Of a DNA stretch of 64,000 nt, positions 47,755 to 57,453 are shown piece after piece (within the stretch, counting starts at the first letter, position 1; the number at the start of each line of letters is the position of its first letter). The stretch lies in assembly GCA_026702845.1 (NCBI GenBank), contig JADCLS010000023.1, positions 4,208-68,207 on the forward strand, given 5' to 3'. The stretch is from Candidatus Heimdallarchaeota archaeon. GTDB taxonomy: Archaea > Asgardarchaeota > Heimdallarchaeia > Heimdallarchaeales > Kariarchaeaceae. A program made the position numbers and the translations under genes. Under the pieces are notes generated by a model. The model saw nothing but the letters and a program-made list of their open reading frames with translations. It searched no databases and was not told where the DNA came from.

Positions 47755-50031
47755 TTAGCCAATGTTCTGATTAATCCTTACCACAACCAATGGTTGAAAT
47801 TCTTCAACAGCAAATTTTCTGCTCTTTTCATCATTATATCCCTGATGTGGCAAGAAGACATACCTGAAAGCAGTTTTTCCCACCTGAGTTGCTTTGTAGT
47901 TAGTTCCCCATTGATTATTCATCAGATATGAATAGAATTTTCCATTCTTCTTGGTTTTATTTAGCCATTTGAAGTTATAAAATGGTACTCGTATTTCTCC
48001 TGGTTCCATTATTGGTGAATCAATTGATGCACAGCTCATCCCGAATTCATGAGTTGAAATATCAACAAACCTGTTAATGGATACATGATTTTTGCATGCC
48101 CCTTCAATCTGGCCCTCATCAAGCTTGACAACATCCCATGCGGTATCATATCGGATTTCACCATTGGGACAGTTTATCGAGTATTCAAGGTGAATTCCCT
48201 CTTTGAAGTAGGCAGGATATTTGATCTTGTTGCGATGATCAAGAATATTGGTGATGTATACCCGTTCACTATCATCATATAAGGTGATAAAAGTTTCCAA
48301 ATAATCTTGCGGATAGACCTTTCTCTCAATTTTTACAGTAATTAGTAAAGGTCCTTTCTCAACAACAGAAATTTTGACATCTGGATTTCTGATATACCTT
48401 TTTCCAAATTTAAATGATCTTCCCTTTACAAAATGATAGCGATTGAACCCACCTCTTGGATTAATCATCTCATTGTTCTTGTAGCTGATTCTGTTTATCT
48501 CACCAGAATGAGGATCAAGCTCCACACGAACCTTGTTATTCCATAATGCTGTGGAATCTGTATCACAGGTCCCTGAAGCTAGAGGTGTGTCTTCATATAG
48601 AATTATCTTCTTGCTAATAACAACCTCTCCTGTTTTAATTGCTAAATATCCACCTGAGAGAGCTTGAGTGTCTAATTCATTGCCTTCATGATCCCTCGCC
48701 CCCTGTTTATCACTGCGTATCTTGATTATGGCAGAAACTGGCCAATCATGAGGATTATGGACTTCTAGTTCATTGTCCACCTTTTTAGTTTTACACTGAT
48801 CAAGAATGTCTGAGTAGGAAGCAGGGTAGATTATCTCTCCTCTAAGCAAATCTTGAAGAAGCTTTTGGCTCAATTCAGTGGATAGCTCCACCCGTTTTGC
48901 CTTCCATGCCCACTGGGTGTGGACGAATGGGTCATCTGGTTTAATCATAGAATTCCATGCTCCCCAAGTATGTTCAGAAAAAAGAAGCACTTGTTTCCAA
49001 GCCTCTTTCATCAGTTGTGTATCCAATACTTGATTTCGTTTGGAGGCCAGCTTAGTGAGTAATGATAATCGCTCTGAATTCTCCCTACTGATTGCTGTTT
49101 CCTTGCTTGATGAAAGTACTCCATCTTCCCAGAATCCATTGAAATCACCACTATATACTGGTAATCTATCACCATATTTCTTCTCTAACTCATGCATAGC
49201 ATGTGAGGTGGTGGAAATAATCATTTCTATATCCTTGTACTTTTCATTCCACTCTTTTACAAGATCTGAGAGTATATCATCAGGTGGTCCATTATCTGCC
49301 CCAATTGCATAGCGGATGATAATGGTATTATACGGATACTCCTCATCCTCAAGTTTCTTGAGGTACTTGTAGATCTTATCATAGGGTATTCTGTTCTTTG
49401 GTTTTCTTCGTTTATTGAAACCAAGGATAAATGGATCATGAAACCAGGAATATCCTTGCTTATGTAAATATACAAGTACTTTTTCTCCTCTTGGTGTAGT
49501 CCAATAAAATGGCTTATCACCCCAGATTTTGAGCACTTTTCCTATCCTATCTGAACGATTTGGTGCAGTTGATATATACTTAATTCCATTTTCTTCGCAT
49601 GCTTTGACCATTCCCCAGCTCATTCCAGGTATATCTGTTATCATAGCAGAATCAATTGAAAAATTGAGTCTTTCTTCTAACTCATTCTTTGATCTAAAGA
49701 GCTCCATCAATTCCATGGGTCGCATTAATCCAGTGAGCATATTCAGAAAGAAACCATCCAACCCTATATGACCGGAGTGTACATAGTTGACAAATTTCTC
49801 ATACTGAGATTTTTCTGAATTCTTCATCCATTCCTCAACAGCCCAAGTACATTCAGGATTCCACCTAAACTGAGCCTGTATGGGATAATTCTTTGATTTC
49901 TCAATCAGTTCCATCGCATGGTTGATATGATCCATCTGTCCTTGCAAAACTTCCATCTGTGGATGTGTGTATCCAATATCCAGGTGTGTGTGGTGGATGA
50001 GATAGACCTTCCAAGCTTTCTGTAAGACCAT
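47755..50031 (-). CDS. GH38-like alpha-mannosidase family protein
   Basis: A roughly 758-residue glycoside hydrolase. The N-terminal metal-binding motif HHTHLDIG has the spacing of GH38 zinc ligands, and DIPGMSWGM contains the Asp in the nucleophile position. Residues about 380-760 form helical and beta-sandwich domains typical of GH38. I take ATG 50031; the ORF is open to ATG 50058, but that lies inside the TATA-like CTTAAAAT at 50057-50064. No signal peptide is visible, so action in the cytoplasm on imported or internal alpha-mannosides is likely. It is divergent from the GH3 gene. Confidence 0.82.
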   Translation of the reverse strand: MVLQKAWKVYLIHHTHLDIGYTHPQMEVLQGQMDHINHAMELIEKSKNYPIQAQFRWNPECTWAVEEWMKNSEKSQYEKFVNYVHSGHIGLDGFFLNMLTGLMRPMELMELFRSKNELEERLNFSIDSAMITDIPGMSWGMVKACEENGIKYISTAPNRSDRIGKVLKIWGDKPFYWTTPRGEKVLVYLHKQGYSWFHDPFILGFNKRRKPKNRIPYDKIYKYLKKLEDEEYPYNTIIIRYAIGADNGPPDDILSDLVKEWNEKYKDIEMIISTTSHAMHELEKKYGDRLPVYSGDFNGFWEDGVLSSSKETAISRENSERLSLLTKLASKRNQVLDTQLMKEAWKQVLLFSEHTWGAWNSMIKPDDPFVHTQWAWKAKRVELSTELSQKLLQDLLRGEIIYPASYSDILDQCKTKKVDNELEVHNPHDWPVSAIIKIRSDKQGARDHEGNELDTQALSGGYLAIKTGEVVISKKIILYEDTPLASGTCDTDSTALWNNKVRVELDPHSGEINRISYKNNEMINPRGGFNRYHFVKGRSFKFGKRYIRNPDVKISVVEKGPLLITVKIERKVYPQDYLETFITLYDDSERVYITNILDHRNKIKYPAYFKEGIHLEYSINCPNGEIRYDTAWDVVKLDEGQIEGACKNHVSINRFVDISTHEFGMSCASIDSPIMEPGEIRVPFYNFKWLNKTKKNGKFYSYLMNNQWGTNYKATQVGKTAFRYVFLPHQGYNDEKSRKFAVEEFQPLVVVRINQNIG

Positions 50032-50195
50032 AACTATAAATCGAGAACATTTTTTCATTTTAAGCCTTTTTCATCACGATCGATAGATTTTCATTCTAAC
50101 TACATGGATTGGAGTAATTTATTATCCCAAAACGTTGGGTATTATACCTCTGTTCATGAAGATGAATAAATACTCAAGTCAAATAATTTCAACTG

Positions 50196-52325
50196 TTGTC
50201 TGAAGAAGTAGTAGAACTAATCCAGATGATGAGTCTGGATGAGAAAATCTCCCAGATGGTACATATGGCTAAAAGTATCCCCAGATTGCAAATCAGTGCT
50301 TATAACTGGTGGAATGAGTGTATCCATGGTGTAGGTAGAGCAGGAATTGCCACAGTATTTCCCCAACCCATTGGTTTAGCTGCTATGTTTGATGAAAATA
50401 TTCTCTATGAGATCGCTGTCACTATTTCTGATGAGGCTCGAGCAAAATATAATCAAGTCAAACAAAAAGAATTGAGATCAAGGAAAATCATTCCACGAGC
50501 ACTATCTGAAACGATTTCTCTATACCGTACATACTGGTACAGAGGGCTGACCTGCTGGAGTCCTAATATCAACATATTTCGGGATCCTCGCTGGGGCCGG
50601 GGACATGAGACCTATGGAGAGGACCCTTTCTTGACCTCAAGGTTGGGAGTTGCCTTTGTGAAGGGTCTTCAGGGAGAAGATGAGAATTACATTAAGGTGA
50701 TCGCCACCCCAAAGCACTTTGCAGTACATAGTGGTCCTGAGAAAACCAGACATGAATTTAATGCAATAGTGTCTGAAAGAGATCTTCATGAGACCTATCT
50801 TCCGGCATTCAAAGCTTGTGTCATCGAGGCGAAGGCAGGATCCATCATGGCAGCATACAATGCCATAAATAACATACCCGCTCCTGCAAACTCTCATTTT
50901 CTACAGCATATTCTGCGGGATGATTGGGGATTCGATGGCTATGTAGTCTCTGATTGTGGCGGAATTCGTGATCTCCATAAGAATCACAAATTCACAGACA
51001 AGCCATGGCAATCAGCTGCTATGTCTGTGATAGCTGGGTGTGATCTAAATTGTGGATCAACTTACAAACACCTCAAACGGGCTGTAAAGGAGGGAATAAT
51101 TGATGAAACTATAATTGATACTTCTGTAAAGAGATTGATAGAAGCAAGGTTTAAACTTGGGATCCTAACCCCTCATGGCTCAGGACCCTATGATTCCATA
51201 TCTGCTGAGATAATTGATTGCGAGAAGCATAGAGAACTAGCATTACAGACATCAAGGAACTCCTTAGTATTATTGAAAAATGCTCATCTATTACCCTTGG
51301 AGAACAAAACTGGTAAAATCGCTGTGATCGGTCCCAATGCTGACTCTCTTGATGTGCTTCTGGGGAACTACCATGGAAAACCCTCGAGCTATATCACCAC
51401 TTTGCAAGGTATCCGAGAAATATACAAGGGAGTGACTTATTATACAAAGGGCTCTGAATTGATTAAACTTGATGAAACACTTCAAACTGCGGCCATTAAA
51501 CTAGCCCGAGAGGTTGAATTAATAGTGGTTTGTCTAGGTCTCTCCCCCAGGATCGAGGGGGAGGAGGGAGATACATACAACAAGGATCAAGCTGGAGATA
51601 AGGCTGATATCAATCTTCCTGAGGCTCAGTTGGCCTTACTTAGAACGCTTTCACACCAGGGTAAACCAATCATCTCAGTTATTCTTGCGGGTAGTCCTGT
51701 CGATCTACGTGAGGTAGATCAACTCTCTGATGCCATTATCTATGCCTGGTATCCTGGACAGGATGGCGGAAAAGCAATTGCTGAGGCAATTTTCGGATAT
51801 TTCTCACCTTCTGCAAGACTGCCTGTCACCTTTGTTCGTTCCAACAATGATCTCCCTCCCTTTGAGGATTACAGAATGAAAGGCAGAACATACAGATATC
51901 TTGAAACTGAACCCATGTTTCCTTTCGGATTTGGATTAAGTTATACCATATTTAGATACTCTAATTTGAAAATTTCATGGAAGTACACAAATAACACCCG
52001 AGTGCTGCAAGTTGAGGTGGAGGTTAGAAATACTGGAGAAGTAAATAGTGATGAGATAGTGCAATACTATATACACCTAGATTCCTCTGGTATCAAAACC
52101 CCAAACTATCAACTATGTGGTTTTAAGAGAATCTCATTGAAACCGGGTCAGAATAAAAATATAACCTACGAACTCACAGAAGATATGTTTAAGGTCATAG
52201 ATAATGATGGGAAGAGTATCCCTGCAAATTCAGGTATCTTGTATGTCGGTGGCTCCCAACCAGATTCTAGATCACAGGAACTTACTGGAGTTCTTCCATT
52301 ATCAATTAATATTTCATTTGATTGA
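50196..52325 (+). CDS. GH3 beta-glucosidase / beta-xylosidase
   Basis: A 709-residue GH3 enzyme with the full three-domain layout. The barrel carries KHFAVHSGPE and the nucleophile Asp253 in VVSDCGG. The second domain contains LVLLKN and GPNADS. The C-terminal fibronectin-III-like domain follows FGFGLSYT. The early WWNECIHGVGRAG block is typical of the xylosidase/glucosidase branch. There is no signal peptide. The start is TTG 50196, with TATA-like GAATAAATAC 25-30 bases upstream, and ATG codons downstream would remove conserved sequence. It converges on the second GH38 gene with four bases between stops. Confidence 0.92.
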   Translation: MSEEVVELIQMMSLDEKISQMVHMAKSIPRLQISAYNWWNECIHGVGRAGIATVFPQPIGLAAMFDENILYEIAVTISDEARAKYNQVKQKELRSRKIIPRALSETISLYRTYWYRGLTCWSPNINIFRDPRWGRGHETYGEDPFLTSRLGVAFVKGLQGEDENYIKVIATPKHFAVHSGPEKTRHEFNAIVSERDLHETYLPAFKACVIEAKAGSIMAAYNAINNIPAPANSHFLQHILRDDWGFDGYVVSDCGGIRDLHKNHKFTDKPWQSAAMSVIAGCDLNCGSTYKHLKRAVKEGIIDETIIDTSVKRLIEARFKLGILTPHGSGPYDSISAEIIDCEKHRELALQTSRNSLVLLKNAHLLPLENKTGKIAVIGPNADSLDVLLGNYHGKPSSYITTLQGIREIYKGVTYYTKGSELIKLDETLQTAAIKLAREVELIVVCLGLSPRIEGEEGDTYNKDQAGDKADINLPEAQLALLRTLSHQGKPIISVILAGSPVDLREVDQLSDAIIYAWYPGQDGGKAIAEAIFGYFSPSARLPVTFVRSNNDLPPFEDYRMKGRTYRYLETEPMFPFGFGLSYTIFRYSNLKISWKYTNNTRVLQVEVEVRNTGEVNSDEIVQYYIHLDSSGIKTPNYQLCGFKRISLKPGQNKNITYELTEDMFKVIDNDGKSIPANSGILYVGGSQPDSRSQELTGVLPLSINISFD

Positions 52326-52329
52326 AAGT

Positions 52330-55125
52330 TTACTGAGAAAGTTGTATCATTTTGATCTCGAAGGGTTCAAATTTCAAAGAGAGCTGGTGATCTACTACCT
52401 CAAGGTTTTCTTTGATGATACCTCCAACTAGAACCGACTGAGCCTTCTTTAACTTCTCATGGATTTCCATAGTTGCTGACACTGGTTCTTCTTCCAAATT
52501 GTACATGGTGACAAGAATTGCATCATCCAATGCTCTGAAAGAAGATATACGAATGGATGGGTTATCTAGAGAGAAAACCTCCTCCAGTAATTGTTGTGAT
52601 ACTGTTTTCTTGGCAACTGCTGTGGGTTGAATAAAAGCAACTTCTGAGTGATCTGCAGAGAAATGAATCGGCTCATCTGAACTATGTAATAGTAAAGCAT
52701 ACTTGTAGTTGAATTCCTTACCCATCTCCTGACCACCAGGAGTATCTACTGCAGGACCTGCATGCATGGGTCGTTCCTCGAAATCCATTCGAGAGAGATG
52801 ACCTACAGAACGTAGAAGAGTTAGTGATAGCACATCTCGATCCAATTCTAATTCTGGTAATCCATGATTGATCAGGGTCAATGCAGAATTATGTCCTTCT
52901 ACTCTAACAAATCTCTTCTGTGCCTGTATTCCACTTGGACGTTCCATGAATTCACCCTCTCTAATTGGTTGTGCATCTCGTTTCACAACACCAAAATGCG
53001 TGGCCGTTATAGTTTTATCACAAGGGTATGGTAGGTTGAATCCCAGACGTAACCTGTGATTCTCAGCAGTATTGGTTAGGGTTGTCTCCATATCAATTCT
53101 TGGAAGATCATGATAGAATCTGAATACAGTCTTGATGGGAATTTTGGCCTTACCTTTTCTAGTATCTCGATTTCCACCTAGCTTCTCAAAGGTATTTAGA
53201 ATTAATTTCTGTTCAATTTCATTGAATACAGGTCCTTGGGTTAGAATTTTTCTTTTCACCTTTGAGGTTTTATATGATGTTGGTAACACTTTCCCAAAGG
53301 TATACAGATCACCCCGATCACCTGTATCCTCGAGAACATGTAATTTTTCGTACAGGATATTTGTAGTTTTATCTAACATGGAAAAGGAACCATCCTTTTT
53401 GAATGTCAGTTCAAAATATTTGTTACTTACTGAATTCTTTGTAATTAGAAGATCATGATCTTTAATTGAGATATCTTCAAGGAGTGTGAAACTACTAAAT
53501 GTCCAAGGTTTTAGGGGTACTTTTGTATAATAGCCCTGCTCAGCACCTTTAGTGGCCAGAACATGAAATTTGCCATATTGTTTTGAGTCAATATAATCTC
53601 TCACCTGTTGCTTGAGATCATCAACATTGAGGTCACCAATTGCTGTATCTCCCATCTCTAAGCGTATGATCAGCATATTTGGGTCTGCACTCTCAAGGAA
53701 CTGCACCTTGTTGATAAATGCATCTTCGAATTTTCTACCCATGAGCAAACGAAGTCCCTGTTTGAGAAGGAATGGATTCATGATCTCATCGATCATGACC
53801 TCCTCAGTTGTCTTGGCCAGCTCTACTGCAAATTCAGATCCATCAGGTGCACGTAATCCCCGCAACTTGATGTTTGCAGGCACTTTGAAATGTACCATCT
53901 GTGGTATATTACTATTAGTATGGTTAAATACATAGATCTGATACTCTTCTTGCATTTCTCCAGTATCTCGTACTAGTTTCATATTCTCTTCCAGAACCTT
54001 TCTGGAGATGCTCTCAGACCATGAGAATCGTGTTTTCATCTCCTCGTGCGTTTGATCAATGGAACAACCACAAATGCTGTCATGGGGGGCATTCTTGAGT
54101 AACCATCTCCAAGCTGTATCCATGAACCCCTCAGGGTATTTCATTAATTCGTGAAAATACAAATGAGTACTCAAAGGTTCTGCATAATTGGTTAATAAAT
54201 CCTCACATACTTGATTCCATTGTTTTATCCAGATTCTTGCTGAGTATGTATCTTGAAGCATCGGTGCTCGGGCTGGGGATCTGAATTCTCCAATATATGT
54301 AGGTGCTTCATACATATGTGCCTTTATCTCAGTTTTGAGTAGGTAGACAAATTCTTCCATGGAGCTGATTTTGATGTCGGCTTTTAGATCTATCTCTGTG
54401 AGAAGTGATTGAACCCCTGGTGAAGGTTGCTGGTGATCTGTACCATTCATTAATAGATAAACTGGGAATGGGGAATATGATACAAGGTCTGCAATACAGT
54501 TCGTAATCTCATCTTCTAGATCTTGCTTTGAGCTGGCATTGAGATGAGCAGCATTTCCATATCCATGGGGTAAATACACTCCAAGAATCTGAGATTTAGC
54601 TTTCTCATGTCTCTTCCAATTAAATGGTACTGTGTTGACTTCTTGAGGTACTCCACGCCAGAGAACGACCGAATCCAACTCAGTGATGTCTGCAATGAAT
54701 TGTGGGATCGCAGGAGAATGACCAAATTGATCCGGAAGATACATAACCTTCATCATGGGGATTTCAAATGTTTTGCATAGTTTATAACTCATCTCAAGGT
54801 TCCTAATCAGGTTTTCTTCACCGACCAACCATTCATCTGGTAGCAGATACAGTGGACCTACACCTATTTTTCCATCACGGATGAGTTTCAATACCTTTTC
54901 CTTGTTTTGTGGTTTAATTTCGAAATAATCTTCCAAAACAACAGTCTGGCCATCAAACATGAAATAATAATCCTGTTTCTCATTGATCTCTAGTAGCTGA
55001 TCAAATAGCTGCACCAATTGATATCTAAAGCTCTGAAAATCAAGGTACCATTCTCTATCCCAGTGCGTACAGGGGATGATGATGATTTTGGCATCCTGAA
55101 GCTCTGATGTTCTAATATTTTGCAT
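52330..55125 (-). CDS. GH38 alpha-mannosidase (mannosylglycerate hydrolase-like)
   Basis: A 931-residue GH38 enzyme. The signature THWDREWYLDF (His21, Asp23) supplies zinc ligands, and YLPDQFGHSPAIPQF holds the catalytic Asp segment. The helical domain contains HDSICGCSIDQTHEEM, another conserved family block with metal-binding His and Asp, and the C-terminal half is beta-sandwich. The match to MngB-type bacterial and archaeal alpha-mannosidases is strong. There is no signal peptide. With the GH3 and the other GH38 it forms a glycan-degradation cluster, possibly for mannose-containing oligosaccharides. Confidence 0.93.
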   Translation of the reverse strand: MQNIRTSELQDAKIIIIPCTHWDREWYLDFQSFRYQLVQLFDQLLEINEKQDYYFMFDGQTVVLEDYFEIKPQNKEKVLKLIRDGKIGVGPLYLLPDEWLVGEENLIRNLEMSYKLCKTFEIPMMKVMYLPDQFGHSPAIPQFIADITELDSVVLWRGVPQEVNTVPFNWKRHEKAKSQILGVYLPHGYGNAAHLNASSKQDLEDEITNCIADLVSYSPFPVYLLMNGTDHQQPSPGVQSLLTEIDLKADIKISSMEEFVYLLKTEIKAHMYEAPTYIGEFRSPARAPMLQDTYSARIWIKQWNQVCEDLLTNYAEPLSTHLYFHELMKYPEGFMDTAWRWLLKNAPHDSICGCSIDQTHEEMKTRFSWSESISRKVLEENMKLVRDTGEMQEEYQIYVFNHTNSNIPQMVHFKVPANIKLRGLRAPDGSEFAVELAKTTEEVMIDEIMNPFLLKQGLRLLMGRKFEDAFINKVQFLESADPNMLIIRLEMGDTAIGDLNVDDLKQQVRDYIDSKQYGKFHVLATKGAEQGYYTKVPLKPWTFSSFTLLEDISIKDHDLLITKNSVSNKYFELTFKKDGSFSMLDKTTNILYEKLHVLEDTGDRGDLYTFGKVLPTSYKTSKVKRKILTQGPVFNEIEQKLILNTFEKLGGNRDTRKGKAKIPIKTVFRFYHDLPRIDMETTLTNTAENHRLRLGFNLPYPCDKTITATHFGVVKRDAQPIREGEFMERPSGIQAQKRFVRVEGHNSALTLINHGLPELELDRDVLSLTLLRSVGHLSRMDFEERPMHAGPAVDTPGGQEMGKEFNYKYALLLHSSDEPIHFSADHSEVAFIQPTAVAKKTVSQQLLEEVFSLDNPSIRISSFRALDDAILVTMYNLEEEPVSATMEIHEKLKKAQSVLVGGIIKENLEVVDHQLSLKFEPFEIKMIQLSQ

Positions 55126-55456
55126 TTAATATTTTTTAAACTTTTGTGATTTAATTGTTTATGATGTAGAAATGATATTTAGATAATATTTTATCTAGAA
55201 TCACTTTAATCATATTGTTTGCTCTATTTGATTCAAATCAAATTAATATGTATGTTTATGTGAATAAAATGTCTGGCTATGAAAGGTCATTCTTTATTCA
55301 AGTTATCTAAGTCACTGGGTTCTCCAATTTACAATTTATAATTTGGCCATTAATTTGAGAATAAAGAGTTTAATAATTAATGTTCCTTTTAGCATTTGTA
55401 AAATCATATTAATGGGTGTTTGAAATCGAGGGAGGTAAAAGTGATCTAACTGATAT
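55126..55456. other. AT-rich spacer with the GH38 promoter
   Basis: A gene-free stretch. On the minus strand a TATA-like GTTTAAAAAATATT (about 55129-55142) and a second CAATTAAATC (about 55152) lie upstream of the GH38 start. I see no other conserved structure before the integrase remnant. Confidence 0.4.
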
Positions 55457-55541
55457 AAAGGATATGAGAGACATAATCTGATGTCAGAGTTTGATTTCTA
55501 AGCGATATTGTCAAGATACGAGTTTGAGAGAGATGACCATA
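55457..55541 (+). pseudogene. Short remnant of an integrase of the 5052-5966 family
   Basis: The segment reads IKGYERHNL, MSEFDF, stop, AILSRY and then, after a one-base shift, GERDDH-like codons. This parallels the intact integrase stretch with HNLMSELDFKSILSRCEGLREM. Base-level similarity includes ATAATCTGATGTCAGAG and GATATTGTCAAGAT. A stop replaces the Lys codon, so the piece is dead. It shows that a relative of the element once inserted about 50 kb from the intact copy. Confidence 0.7.
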
Positions 55542-55767
55542 CACTGGGTAAATAACTATTTGATTGAATATCTGTGGATTCATATAGCTATAAATCTAAA
55601 AGCCCAAAATTATGCCATCTGAGGTAATAAATTAATGAATCTCTAGAGTCTGAAATCAATGACCTTTAAAATCTTGAATCGCTGGATTCTGTAGATTCAA
55701 TCTTCACTTTCAAGAATCCGCGTATTATCTTTATAACTAGGATTCACCTATTATTGTTTAGAATCAC

Positions 55768-55884
55768 ATGACCAAGCGTTTCACAAAGTATATGATCAAA
55801 AATATGGTTATCGAGCATAAAAAAGTGAATATTCGACAGAATAGAGGTCTGACATCTAGCTTAGCCTTCATTTTCCCACTATGA
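55768..55884 (+). CDS. Possible small basic protein or gene fragment
   Basis: A 38-codon ORF from ATG 55768 encoding a Lys/Arg-rich peptide (MTKRFTKYMIKNMVIEHKK at the start). A TATA-like ATCTTTATAACT lies about 35 bases upstream. No family is recognised. It could be a genuine small gene or the beginning of a truncated one in this debris-rich spacer. Confidence 0.2.
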   Translation: MTKRFTKYMIKNMVIEHKKVNIRQNRGLTSSLAFIFPL

Positions 55885-56095
55885 TACCTGGATTGGTAAC
55901 AAAATGTGGCTTGACATCACTCTATACTGATGAAACGTTAATAATAATATAGTGTATCAAACATTGATTTGAATTGAAAATATATCTGAATGGTGATCGT
56001 ATTTGCTTTGGGTTTCTTTTAATGAAATCATTTAACTTGATATAACTTGATCGAACAATTTGAACCGAAGAGATATTCATGATAACACCAGAAAT

Positions 56096-56160
56096 AAGGG
56101 GGAAACAGTGGCACAAGGCCACTGTACATAACGTCAACATCGTGTGACTAAAGCCCCCTT
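56096..56160. other. Structured non-coding segment with nested inverted repeats
   Basis: A perfect hairpin ACAGTGGC-ACAAG-GCCACTGT (56105-56125) lies within a longer pair AAGGGGG (56096-56102) and CCCCCTT (56154-56160). The segment is GC-rich for this region and would fold well on either strand. It might be a small RNA, a transposon end or a terminator. I see no sequence match to a known class. Confidence 0.35.
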
Positions 56161-56332
56161 TGGGTATCCAATAATAGTTTTTCAAATATGTTTGCTATTA
56201 TTTTAGAATTAATGCCATTTGATAATGATAATTCATGCACTTATGATCTTCTGTAAAATTTCTTGGCGATTATTATCAGATTAAAGATTGAGAATCACAA
56301 CTAATTTAGGTTTACTGCATGTTTTTTGTTAT

Positions 56333-56980
56333 ATGAGTTTAGAACTGGGTTCTTTTAGAAAAGTACTTGATTCAGAGATCCTGACATTATCAAAGTACTA
56401 CAATGGAAAAATTGGTAGGTATTCCATCCACAAAAACCTCATCGAGAATCTGAATGTTTGTGACATAGAGGATAGTGTAACTTTTTTTCGGATAAAGGAA
56501 GGAAATAAAAGCAATCCCGTAAATTCAATAATTAATGAATTAACTACAAATTTCAAGAAATTTAATGAAATTTTATATGATGATACATATTCATTTGAAT
56601 GGTTCAACACTCCAAAATTACTTCCAATTGATTTTGTAGATATTTCACATTTACTTGACCCCTTGATTATTTATTTAAATAACGATAATCATAGAAAAAT
56701 CTTCAGAAAAGAAGTACTAAAAATCTTTTTTAGATTAACTGAAAAGCCCTATGGTTCATTGGTTGCTTTAACAGATTTAATAAGAGATTTTGTCATTCCA
56801 AATTTGAATGGTTATGATACGAAGAGAAGTATTGAGGCATTTTTATATTATTTAAAATTCAGAAATATTACACTGCCAGCTCCCTTTCATTTTCAATTGA
56901 GTGCTTTTGAGCGAAATGATGATCTTGTTGATAAATTAATAGAGCTTGAAAGCACCTTAGATAAGGGATTAAAAATTTAA
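56333..56980 (+). CDS. Protein of unknown function
   Basis: A roughly 215-residue soluble, mostly helical protein with no family I recognise. Conserved-looking features are a basic N-terminal third (YSIHKNLIENL) and an aromatic-rich centre (SFEWFNTPKLLPIDFVDI). I take ATG 56333; an upstream in-frame TTG at 56288 would add fifteen residues and neither start has a clear promoter. It is isolated, AT-rich and flanked by non-coding sequence, in a zone with mobile-element remnants, so it may be an acquired gene. Confidence 0.55.
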   Translation: MSLELGSFRKVLDSEILTLSKYYNGKIGRYSIHKNLIENLNVCDIEDSVTFFRIKEGNKSNPVNSIINELTTNFKKFNEILYDDTYSFEWFNTPKLLPIDFVDISHLLDPLIIYLNNDNHRKIFRKEVLKIFFRLTEKPYGSLVALTDLIRDFVIPNLNGYDTKRSIEAFLYYLKFRNITLPAPFHFQLSAFERNDDLVDKLIELESTLDKGLKI

Positions 56981-57453
56981 AATTTAGTAAAATATGCCTT
57001 TATTTTAATTGTAGGGGATTCTTTTTAATGTATACAATGTATTCATTATAATTTATAAAAAATATAGTCAAATGGACAATTAAAGTGTTTTAATACTCAT
57101 GTAGATTATCGATGAATTTAAAAAAATTGATAACACTAATCGTATTAACCTAACTTATACATCTGGAACTTTATTTTATGACGAACCAAAATTTTTGATA
57201 GGTGGAGTATCAGAAGCAACTGGAATTGAGAAAGAACCAACATTTTTATCTGATGAAAAAGAAACTAAAACAGAGAATTAATGAGAATGAAACAATCTTT
57301 TCGGTAGGCCAAATACTTGTGCAATCAATATTCGAATACCTTAATAATAAATTCCTTCAATCAGATTAGCTGATGATGAAATAATATTATAATAGATGCA
57401 CTGTATGATTTATTCTCCAAAAGTGTAAAATAATCAAATTCGTTAATAAAAGA
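56981..57453. other. Spacer with a possible gene fragment
   Basis: Mostly AT-rich with no clear gene. From about 57106 to 57282 the plus strand stays open for nearly 60 codons without a good start, reading INLTYTSGTLFYDEPKF and then IGGVSEATGIEKEP before TAA. The coding-like composition suggests the tail of a lost gene, which I cannot identify. Confidence 0.35.

Noticed and set aside
55870..55925. Minus-strand similarity to the first codons of the IS transposase (GTCAAGCCACATTT shared)
   Set aside because: Only about 14 exact bases match and a stop soon follows; at this genome size and AT content the match could be chance.
55922..56185. Minus-strand frame of 87 codons
   Set aside because: It runs through the nested hairpin and has no coding signature; it is better explained by low stop density.
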